Part shown: positions 33,848-42,835 of the stretch, in pieces
Layout of the letters: each line of letters starts with the position of its first letter
Numbering within the stretch: the first letter of the stretch is position 1
Assembly (NCBI GenBank): GCA_037042185.1
Contig: JAXQJY010000027.1
Location: 124,001-188,000, forward strand
Direction of reading: 5' to 3'
Length of the DNA stretch: 64,000 bases
DNA from: Sordariomycetes sp. S80-01Y
Taxonomy: Eukaryota; Ascomycota; Sordariomycetes
Notes under the pieces: generated by a model
What the model saw: the letters and a program-made list of their open reading frames with translations, nothing else
Told to the model about the DNA's origin: nothing
Databases searched by the model: none
Made by a program: the position numbers and the translations under genes

Positions 33848-35233
33848 TTTGCCGAATTAAACCGTTGGAGTGGTTTTGCTGGAACTTAACGTCACGCTGT
33901 GTAAAGTATGTGTAGGAAGCACACGAGAATGAATTGAGTCTAAAAGACCGTTTGATTTGTGGATGGGGAGGGGGACGCGATCCCTATAAGCTCCTTGGAC
34001 ATCATCCCAACGTCCAACTGCCTTCGGCAGGAATAACATGACTTGCCTCGCCGCTGCAGGTTTACCTTCCTGCTAAATGACCCCTATAGGGTTAGTTTAG
34101 GAGTGGGCTTCTCGTGTGGATGTTGGTTCTGAGGTGCAATGACATCTGTCGGCAACATCAATGCAGTCGATACAGAGACACTCACGGTTCCTGTGGATAA
34201 AATAGTTTAGCGTGAAAGTTGAAGCCGACGTGGCCGATAAATCGATGGTAATCCCTAGAATCCCTGCGGATAGGCGGTATCCTATCTGGAAATCGGTACG
34301 GCCACCACGCAGAATGAGATGCGCTGTCCCTTTTATTTTGGCTAGGTTCTTAGCGGGAAAGCAGTGTCCTATCCGGTAGCACGATCGCCTTCTCCGCAGA
34401 TCGAGATCCGTCATCACGTATGTTCATTGGCTAGGTTTCTCCGGAGACGCAATATCCTATCTGCACATCGGGTCACAAGAATCTGGGGAAAGAAGAGCCC
34501 TTGCCCTCTTAGGAGATGTCTCACGCCAGGTCGGCATTTTACGTACAAGTTCAAGCTTGGCATTGAATTGCCGTTGCGGGCGCGCTTGAATGCCGTGTCG
34601 CTTACGGGTCGTCTCCAGAATTTCTCCCAACATAATCAGGGTCTGTCGGCAGTGGCTTCGTCAGGCTGTGGTGATGGTCATCCCGTAATGCCGATGAAGC
34701 ATTTTCTGATGATGCGAATTGCTGCAACGAGATGTAGCACAGAAATGAAGAAGTCACCAAAGCCGCCCTACTCGCTCCTGAGAACGGGCTATGAAAGCAT
34801 CTTAGGCATCTCAATCTTCACAGCATGTAACTAAGAGCACTGACTGCGTTCCCAACTCAGGGGTGCAGGAATCATTTGGCTGGCATAGAAATAAATGCCC
34901 ATGTGGAGAATACCTTTACACAGAACAGTAAAGGCTTTTAGAGCAGATGCTAATAAACGAAGGCAGGTACTTAATTCACTTTGGTCTCCGGCTAATGTAC
35001 CTATTCTGCTGGAACTAGGCGTCGTCCCTACCTTGACTGGATTAATATATGAGGTACACGTATTCCACACATAAGACTGTGATGATAATAGTTTATTTCC
35101 GAATCAGACGTTCCATTGCTCAGCTTCACATTGGCCGGAGTACATGCTAGAACCTTTCTCAATTTCTGATTGATGTACACGCCTTCATTACTAGAGACAT
35201 CCCTTCACCATCGCCTTTGGCCAGGCTTGGCCC
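33848..35233. other. Promoter spacer of the acetate-type carrier, with degenerate repeats
   Basis: 1.39 kb between the carrier start (-) and the 3' end of the regulator at 35234 (-). No gene supported. It holds three copies of a TATCCTATC-centred motif at 87-88 bp spacing (34274-34462). Confidence 0.5.
34268..34462. repeat. Three degenerate about 87-bp tandem units centred on TATCCTATC
   Basis: GCGGTATCCTATCT (34274-34287), GCAGTGTCCTATCC (34361-34374) and GCAATATCCTATCT (34449-34462) are spaced 87 and 88 bp apart. Flanking bases partly agree too: GGCTAGGTT occurs before the second and third copies, and CAGA-GAGAT-like matches follow the first and second. The first copy includes GGATA-5-TATCC as an inverted repeat (34268-34282). 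It may be a decayed tandem repeat or a regulatory array. The same 14-mer recurs exactly in the nitrilase/aldoxime dehydratase promoter. Confidence 0.55.
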
Positions 35234-37958
35234 TCAGGTATGACTGGTACCTCTGTCACCGATCTCAAACCCCGTGAGCAGCTGATCATAGCCGCTATCA
35301 GCCAGCCAGTCTTTGACCATGTCGTTCATCTCCGCCTCTGTTTCTGATGCTGAGAACAAGAAGGGCAACGGGCTCGCGGGCACTTGTAGCTGAGGATCGT
35401 GAGATAGTAACGGGTGCCCCTGCGCGTCAAAAAAAGCAGGCAAATTGAACTCGCCGTAATCAAACGAAGCTGAAGCAGCGATATAATCATCTTGCCTAAT
35501 ATCGGCATCTCGAAAATCGCTTTCGTAGCTCCCTGTTGCTGCCGCATGCGAGGTCTCTCCCTCCCGATGATCGTGGTGATTTTTAAGCTGCGAGATGTCG
35601 CCGCACCCGTACCAATCCGAAGCTAACATGTGCACACCTCTGAGAGATCTATCGGCCCAGGCGCACCAGGGTTTGCGCAGGTCCCTGAGTGCGTTGGCAC
35701 ACGTTTGAAGATGGTGTATGGCTTGATTGCACTTCGGGTTCGCGGGATGAGCATCGATCAGGTGAATTACGGCGGCCGCCAATGAAAGGTGTACCGCGGC
35801 AATGGGGATTTGGCGCTACTCGCATCATACGTCAACACGTCTGCTGTCTCTGCACATTCATACGGTCGGAGGCTACGATAAGAGAGAGGACATCCCACGT
35901 ACCAAGGTGTAGTGCTGCTTGTACGCGTGCATCAGCTTGGAGATCTGCGTTGCAGATTGGCGGCATATCTCCATGTGCTGGTTAAGATACGCAGCCTCAG
36001 GGATATGAGTAGCATCCCTGGTGGCAGAGCTGTCGCTGGTCGGCCCCCTGCCTTGCTTACTCCGGAGCAAGGGTCTGTGAAGAAGAATCAGGTGCGTATG
36101 GTATTGGATACTGAGCCAGGTGTGTAAGCAGGAGTGCGTAGGAGCAAAACCGCAAACAAGGCAAAGAAAAAAAAAGCTTACTGAGATAAGTAGATATGAG
36201 GCAATGTAGGTCTTTTCGTCGACGGCGGTAGGCGCAAGTACGTTGGCAATGCATTGTAGTATGCTCGCAGCTCCAAGTCTGCTTTGCTGACAGCGGCTTC
36301 AATCTCCTTGAATGTGAGTTTACTGTTTGGGGCATATCTATGGAAGTGGACTAGTCAGCCTCTTGAATCCGCTCGCTCGCTCGGTCAAGTCGTAGCCGAA
36401 GAGATGTTTTATCACTTACATCATTTCGAGTGTTTCGCAGGCAATTGCCATGCATTCGGAAACAAAATGAGCAGTCGATGCAATGCGTGAGTGAGCGCCG
36501 AGGGATATGGTCTGGTTCGACCCGTCCGTCTTCGGCACCCATGGACTATACTCGTCATCTCCATCTATAGTCGGCTTTGCGCACGTAACGCCTGATCTCT
36601 GTATACTGCTGGGACGACCAAGACCACAAGCAAAGAGTCTATCAATGAATCCTCGTTAGCTTACATTATTGTTGAAAGTTAGTCCCATGAGTGAACGGAA
36701 GGGATTCATTACTTATCCACAACGAAGCATCCCCACCAAGTAACCTTCCTGACCTCAGCCTCGTCTTCAGTGATGAGACCGGCTTTTACCCACGCAGAGC
36801 AGTCCATGTGTAGGCCCAAATTATGGGCCATTCTTGTTGCGTTTCCTTTCATTATAGTCAGCGCGGGAACACTTGCGGCCTGGTATCTCAACTGTCATAT
36901 GCACCGTGCTGGAAGCGCTACTAACCACAATACAGCCAGCCCAAGGCCTCTTTGCCATCTGACATGATGCGGAGGGCCAGAATAGCCGCTGCCTGGACGG
37001 TTGTGACGGAGGGTGCTTCGCTTTCGTAGAGAAGTAGTATCTTGGCTTGTTCGCAAAAGGCGTTACCTGACGTGCTGAGGTCGTTTACATCGGTCCGTAA
37101 CTCGATGCGATCTGAGTAACGGGCAGAGATGGCGAAGATGGCGGAAATAAGTAAGGGTGAGCAGTAGCGTCCATCGTCTAGGCCACGACGACTTCTTAAG
37201 AACGCACCCTTGTGCACGATGTAGTTCCAAGGATTCTGCCACCTCCAGTACAGATCTAGCAGGTGATCCTCGAGCTCGGTCGATACGGAGATGAGCTTCC
37301 CGAGCTGTGCTGCTGAGGCCAGACCTTGGGCTTGCATTTTAGCCCATGGATCCTGCCCTGGAGTGGAACGAGTAGGCTGTCTTGGCAGGTTGAAGGAGCT
37401 CTGAGATCCAAAGTAGTGTAGCTGTCCATCGTCGACGACAGCAAGGCGCCCGACGAGGCCAGTCAGCTCAGACAACGGATCATGATCGTCGCTCCCATCA
37501 CGATCGCTGCCGGCGTCGCTTCCCTCGCCGCCCTTGTCGCGAATCTCCGGTACAATCTCCCCCAAAGTACTCGAGGTCCCAAAGGACATCAACTGAGATT
37601 CCAGGCACCGGATGCGAGCTTGTAGGGACTCGACATACTTCTTGCTAGGAGGTCTTGAAAAGTCCTGCATTAGTAAGACTCATCGGTGCACGCAGAGCAC
37701 ACGATTTCCGAGTGCGTCGAGGGACCGACTCACCTGCGTTTGTTCTCAGTGTGCTGATAGACGCACTCAGTCTTTCTCTTCACGCAAGAGCTACAAACAG
37801 GCTCCGTCCCGTCGCACTAGTGAATGCGTTAGAAGCGCAATATAAGATATGTTAGGGAAATAGAGGGCAGCCCCGGATTTGAGTGTACTCACCCGCATGC
37901 GTTTTGCGCGACAAGCCACACAAGCGACGGATACCCGCTGTCTGGTAGCTGGTTTCAT
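35234..37958 (-). CDS. Zn2Cys6 transcription factor, 724 aa, eight exons
   Basis: Exons in order are 37958-37893, 37816-37734, 37653-36926, 36845-36713, 36638-36420, 36337-36182, 36110-35903 and 35815-35234; every junction keeps frame. The zinc cluster is split by the first intron: ACVACRAKRMR joins CDGTEPVCSSC and VKRKTEC (residues 12-41). PPSKKYVESLQARIRCLESQ is the usual linker coiled coil. The middle domain has HLLDLYWRWQNPWNYIVHKG, LLISAIFAISARYSD, LGWLYCGNATRMAHNLGLH and VTWWGCFVVDKLFACGLGRP. HTHLILLHRPLL follows. The tail is acidic. This is the classic nitrate/xylanase-regulator-like fungal architecture, but the target cannot be named. It is the nearest intact regulator to the nitrilase and aldoxime dehydratase genes, whose other neighbouring regulator (42.8 kb) is broken, so it is the best candidate for controlling them. 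Confidence 0.88.
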
Positions 37959-38864
37959 CTTGCAGCAACTCTTGGCGTTTGGCGGAACCGACTCAATCGT
38001 CGAGCATGCCGCAGGCGAAAAGGCAAACGAAATGGAGTCTGGTGGCTAGGGTAGTCGCTGAGTGTTCTGTCCCCCCGCCTCAGCACTGACACGGGACCTT
38101 GCCCACGCAACTTTGGTTGTCCGTTGTCTGGCTGATTACCACGGTGGGGTACTACCGCCTAGTGAGGTTAGGTGCGAATTCCAGCCGTGGAGGCAGTGCT
38201 CACGGCACATATACCCCGCAATAGTATGTGTCAAAATGCCACCCCCAGCTGGAGAGAAGCTCTTAGCGAGGCATCTCTTACTTACACTTTGGAGCTATGT
38301 AAAACATCGATACGTATGCTGTCAGGCGCGCTGGCTTCATCAGTGCAATACCCCTTGACCGTGGCGATGCCGAGGTTCACAACGAGAGATAAGAAAGCTG
38401 GCTAGCCATATCGGCGTCTGCGCTAAGGTCTGCGCACTAGTGGGTGCTCGAAAGACCCACCTTGTTCTGCCGGTCCCTTGATTAGACTGGAGGAGACGAG
38501 TCATCGTATACGAGTCGTCGTAGCAATCACATGCCCTAGTGCCATATCGGAACTTATTCTTACTGTGTATCAGTGAAGCGAGTGCGCACTGCGACAATCA
38601 TTGATACAAAGTTTCTTTGGCAGATGAGTTCTACTTGATTGTTTGAATAGTATTTATGCACGGACACATCATCATATATTTGGCGCTTAGTCGACCTTGG
38701 ATGAAGAAGCGGGGCTAATTAAGCAAAGAATTGAACCCGAAAGATCATCTCCTAGTCCATCTGTGGCAGCTCCTTGACATGAAATCCCACATGAAACCAC
38801 CCTGGTTCCATGTTCACTTCGATACTGAACCAATCCTCCTTTGCATGGAATTACACGAGCGAAC
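37959..38864. other. Spacer between regulator promoter and nitrilase 3' end
   Basis: 906 bp with no supported gene. It should contain the promoter of the regulator (starting at 37958, minus strand) and the 3' end of the nitrilase transcript. Confidence 0.5.
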
Positions 38865-40018
38865 TTAGGGTTCGTTGGCGTAGTGAACAGGGCGGGCCGG
38901 GTACTTGTTCACACGTAGGCTCAGCTGATCGGGGCGGCAGTAGTGTCCGACGACGTCAAGACATTGCTTGGCAAGTCGCTTCAGAGACAGGTCAACTTCG
39001 GCAACGAGTATACCCTCCTCGCTGGGATCCAGACGCTCCACAAGCTCGTCACCCCATGGGCTGTAAATCATGCTGAAACCCCCACCGTGCTCGGGGCAGT
39101 TGGCATACGCAAACTCGTCGACTCGGCATCGTTTGAGACTCTCCTTGGGAAGAACCTGGGTGGCAACAGCGACGAAGCAGGCACCTTCAAGGGCGACGAT
39201 CTGAGAGAAGCGAAGGCACATTTCGTCGGTGATATTGGCCGGCCATGTGGGATCAGGCTTCCCGTCCTTAATAGGCGTTGGCCAGATAGGAGGCCAGCTT
39301 GCAACGTGCACGTCAACGTTTTGCTCGTACTCGTAGTAGCGAAGGAGAGTTTGAGTATGCTCCCAGCAGTTGAGGCCTGCAACCCGGACGTCCGGGAACT
39401 TGGTGCTGGGCACCACGGTCTGGAGAGACTCGCCCTGGCCGTCACCCCAGTAGGCTCGCTCAACGTGAGTAGGCTTGATCTTACGGCGATGGTGAACAAT
39501 GACTCCGTTCTCGTCGATGAAGGACTGCGAAAGGTTGCCAACTGTCAGACTTATATGTTGTGATAAGAAGCTGTTGAAGAACAGGGGCAATTCTATACCT
39601 GAGCGATGTAGAGGGTGCTCTTGTGCCGCTCGCTGTAGCCTAGAACAACGAAAACACCAGCCTCTTTGACGGCGGCGCATATGCGCTTCATATCGGGCGA
39701 GTCCATCTCCATGGAGTTGCGGAAGTACTCGTCCATGAACCTCCCGTTGTCAATAGGATTCTGGGCCCAGATGCTCCTTACCCAGCCAGTGTTAGCTAAA
39801 CAGGTTTGCAAAAGCATACGTGAGGCAGAAAGAAAAGCCATGGTATCTTACCATGGATATCCGGGAATGAAAACCTCGGGGAATCCAACAACCTGAGCTC
39901 CCTTTGCTGCGGCTTGCTCGATAAGACTGATGGATTTGTTGACACCTCCCTCGAGGTCGTTCCACGCAGGCTCAGCTTGGATCGCCGCGACCTTGAGCTT
40001 CTGACCGGTGGTGGACAT
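38865..40018 (-). CDS. Nitrilase (arylacetonitrilase-like)
   Basis: Hydrolyses a nitrile to the carboxylic acid and ammonia. Exons in order are 40018-39852, 39776-39599 and 39524-38865 (334 aa, typical). The catalytic triad is visible: Glu48 in [12 protein letters not shown], Lys130 in [12 protein letters not shown], and the nucleophile Cys168 in VAGLNCWEH. Other conserved parts are VGNKS-like [27 protein letters not shown] and [10 protein letters not shown]. The C-terminal [20 protein letters not shown] and the final His/Arg-rich tail fit fungal arylacetonitrilases, which form helical oligomers. The first intron ends in an AAG acceptor and the second at CAG before SFIDENG. It is transcribed away from the aldoxime dehydratase gene from a shared 837-bp promoter, which strongly suggests that the nitrile made by that enzyme is its substrate. 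Intact. Confidence 0.92.
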
Positions 40019-40855
40019 GATGGTGTTCTTGGAATAAATTTTGCGTTGTAAGAGCGACTTTAAGGGATGCTAGGGGAGGTGAGATTTTAAGGTCGTTTGC
40101 TTTGGATGCTCGTTGAACTGATGATGGTCTGAGTGTCCGTCGACGGCCTTTTGAACACTTCGAGGAACGACTTCCGAATCTCCATACATCGTCGATAACT
40201 ATGGTCGCACCAATCAATACCACTCTAATCAACCCGGCTCAGCAGTTACCCGCCATGCCAAGAGTTGGTGACCCCGATCTTGATTGTTGGCTGAGCATCA
40301 TCCTACCTTGTCAATCTTCCTGCCTAGTCGCCCCAACCAAACCTGTCATTATCCCCTATGAACTCGGTCGGCTGGGCAATACCCTATCGGGTGACGTATA
40401 ATCCGCATGTGTGGTTGTCTTATTTTGGCACAGAACCCATCGATGGCGGTCCATTTTCGCTTGAGCCGTATGTGGTCTAGTGGACTTTCCCCGGCTCAGC
40501 ATTAGCCAATCTCCCCTGCTATCAACCACGGCAAGGCAATATCCTATCTCTTATCGGCGTTGATCTAGTCTGCGGGGTATCGTGGAGAGGTTCGCCTTCG
40601 TGATCGGTGGGGCATTTGCTAACGAATGGCAGTCTCAGTAAAAGCAATCTTTCGATGACTTAGAGAGCTTTTGACCACAAGCCGCGCTTCAAACTCTGGC
40701 AGAAGTACAATGTATAAGAAGGAATGTTTTCCCCTTTAGTTTACGATCATACAGCAAACCGCGATCTTGCAGTACACTGTGCTGCTTGGCACTTTCCATA
40801 ACTCTCATAACATAACCCGGCTTCCTATTATTCTGCCTCGCTGCTGGTCTTGACC
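40019..40855. promoter_or_regulatory. Bidirectional promoter of the nitrilase and aldoxime dehydratase genes
   Basis: 837 bp between the two start codons. It contains GCAATACCCTATCG (40376-40389) and GCAATATCCTATCT (40536-40549); the latter is identical to 34449-34462 before the acetate-type carrier. A CGGCTCAGCA element recurs near 40228 and 40491. TCGGTCGG near 40365 is a further CGG-type candidate site. Co-regulation of the two genes is inferred from the head-to-head layout. Confidence 0.6.
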
Positions 40856-41950
40856 ATGGCTCAAATTGAATCATCCATTGCTCCTCACCTTCGGACGGAC
40901 AGAACCGTCCCGGGGAACACACCCGAAGGCTTCACCCCCCCGTTTGAGATTTACGCATCTCGCTACCCTCCCTCGATGAAAGAGTTTGCTTTTGCAATCA
41001 TCGGCGTTCAATACTCCTCGCCAGAATTGAACGACGGAGCCGCTATGGAGAAAATCATCTCCTTCACCAGCTCAACAGCGGTTCCCGTTCAACTCCGACC
41101 CACGTTAGAAGAGGTTGCCGCAGTAACAGATAATCGAGGCTACTACAATATTTCGATGCTGGCATACTGGCCCGATAGGAAGACGTGGGACCAATGGTCT
41201 GAAGAGACTGGATTCAGAGAATGGTGGTCAGCCTTAGACCCAGGCACGCAGCGGAACGGCTGGTTTCTAGAGGTCTTCTTTCCGACCATGGATCGCTACG
41301 AGACAATCCTCACAGACACCGTTATGCGCGAAGGCGCGTCTTTCATGAGGGACGGTGTTAGCGGTCCCGTCCTTGAACATGGTTATTGGGGAAGCATGCG
41401 GGACCGGTTCCCAATTGCGCAAAATGACGAGCTCATTGGCGAAAAGGCCTTTTTACAACCTGGCGGGCCAAAGCGCTTAGAGACACTCACATCCAGGATC
41501 CGCGTGCCTGGAAAGAGGAATCTCGCGGTAATTCGCTCTGGCCAGGACTGGAAGGAGACACTCCCTAAAGAGCGAGACTTATACCTCAACATGATGCGCC
41601 CCGCTTTGCAAAAGGGAATGGACTTTCTACGCGATCATGGAGATGAAGTTGGCTGTTATAGTAACCGCTTCATGGACATTGTTGGCCCCAAGGGCGAAAC
41701 TGGGAAAGATCGCAGCTTTGGCCTTGGATACTTTGATGATCTCGCCTCTCTGGAGGCGTGGAGCAAGTCGCACCCTACCCATGTCGAGATTTTTGCGGTA
41801 TTCATGAAGTATGTGAAGGAAATGGAGAACAACCTTAGCCTGCACCTTTACCACGAGGTATCCGTCCTCGAGTCAGGTCAGCAACTTTTCGAATATGTCT
41901 CTTGCCATGCCAATACCGGCATGCTTTCATCAATACGCGATGACTGCTAG
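40856..41950 (+). CDS. oxd: Aldoxime dehydratase (haem), phenylacetaldoxime dehydratase-like
   Basis: Dehydrates an aldoxime to a nitrile on a haem iron. Single exon, 364 aa, starting at the Met of MAQIESSIAPHL. The family opening is present: GNTPEGFTPPFEIYASRYP, then FAIIGVQYSS. YWPDRKTWDQW and NGWFLEVFFPTMDRYETI follow. YWGSMRDR carries the conserved Arg (182), AVIRSGQDW the conserved Ser (228), HPTH the proximal haem His (309), and LHLYHE the distal catalytic His (330). These correspond, from memory, to R178, S219, H299 and H320 of the Rhodococcus enzyme. All key residues are kept, so it should be active. The divergent nitrilase would turn the product nitrile into an acid. Haem enzymes of this type act in the cytosol, and no targeting signal is seen. 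Confidence 0.92.
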   Translation: MAQIESSIAPHLRTDRTVPGNTPEGFTPPFEIYASRYPPSMKEFAFAIIGVQYSSPELNDGAAMEKIISFTSSTAVPVQLRPTLEEVAAVTDNRGYYNISMLAYWPDRKTWDQWSEETGFREWWSALDPGTQRNGWFLEVFFPTMDRYETILTDTVMREGASFMRDGVSGPVLEHGYWGSMRDRFPIAQNDELIGEKAFLQPGGPKRLETLTSRIRVPGKRNLAVIRSGQDWKETLPKERDLYLNMMRPALQKGMDFLRDHGDEVGCYSNRFMDIVGPKGETGKDRSFGLGYFDDLASLEAWSKSHPTHVEIFAVFMKYVKEMENNLSLHLYHEVSVLESGQQLFEYVSCHANTGMLSSIRDDC

Positions 41951-42450
41951 ACCTGAGGAAGTATGCACTGGCGAATTAAGAACAAAAACAAGCTTTATTC
42001 TGTTCTACTTCGAGATCTGTAGTCAAGGACGGCATTTTGAGTTGAGGATTTGTGAACAGTTTTGACTGGGCTTGGTAAGGTCGTGTTGTTAACCATACTC
42101 GTACCTAGAAGCCTTGATCCCCTCATTCTTTCCATTGGTGTCACGTATTTATCTCTTTGCATGAGTCGCATAAACAACACGATGCTCGGTAGGGAAAGCC
42201 ATGAAACTGGTTATCCGCAGACGTCGTGCGCTGTCCGCCACCTGTCTTTCGCTGTTTTGGGCTTTAAGACCAGCTTCTGGCACGGCAGCACAGTGGTTTT
42301 CCCTCTCACGCTTCAATGTATGTCAAGCAAACGATCGAGTCGGTTTTATGAGTGAAAATAACGCCCTCCCGGAGTACTGACAATTTATGGGGCCGAGGTC
42401 GGGGCTGTGAAAGCCAGTACGCGCAGACTACCATATAGCGAACTGGTTGA

Positions 42451-42639
42451 GCGTCCGGCGCGCCTATCCCAGCTTCGCTTATGGCTCGTCTAGTGAAAGA
42501 AATGGTCATCAAAGGCATGTTCGTTGGCTACGGAATGACCGAGACCTACCCTGGGTTAGCGTCAATCCTACAGCACATGCCCATGGGGTCGGATAGTGCC
42601 TATCCGGCAACGCGGGGTAGTGGTTCACGGATCCCCTAA
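42451..42639 (+). pseudogene. Relic of an AMP-binding acyl-CoA synthetase/ligase
   Basis: The frame reads ASGAPIPASLMARLVKEMV and then GMFVGYGMTETYPGLASILQ. This is the A4-A5 stretch of the adenylate-forming superfamily (Ser-Gly-Ala-x-Pro ... Gly-Tyr-Gly-Met-Thr-Glu-Thr), with the spacing of acyl-CoA and 4-coumarate-CoA ligases. A stop precedes it at 42448 and another follows at 42637, and no other part of the enzyme was found nearby, so only about 60 codons remain. An acid-activating enzyme would fit next to a nitrilase, whose product is a carboxylic acid. Confidence 0.7.
42591..42605. repeat. Perfect GGATAG-TGC-CTATCC palindrome
   Basis: Six-base arms with a three-base spacer, inside the acyl-CoA synthetase relic and about 230 nt before the decaying regulator. 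The half-site CTATCC is shared with the TATCCTATCY motif found before the acetate-type carrier and in the nitrilase/aldoxime dehydratase promoter. It could be chance inside old coding sequence. Confidence 0.4.
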
Positions 42640-42835
42640 TATGGAACTGGAGATACCAAATTGCAACATGCCCTCCACCGTCCCAACCTCGGACGGAGGC
42701 TGTGCCGGCCGTAAGAGTGAGAATTACGTTCCTCTAGCGCTCGAATTCGGTGCTCTCATCTATGTGCGCTTCTCCTTCCCATCATGTTTCGCACTGGATT
42801 GTCCAAAAAGAATTTCTTGTTGCAGTAAGTCAACA

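Larger units (their letters stand above)
41951..42835. other. Spacer with an acyl-CoA synthetase relic
   Basis: 885 bp between the aldoxime dehydratase stop and the decaying regulator. It contains the relic at 42451-42639. An open frame continues upstream of the regulator's chosen Met (42836) but has no conserved features. Confidence 0.5.
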
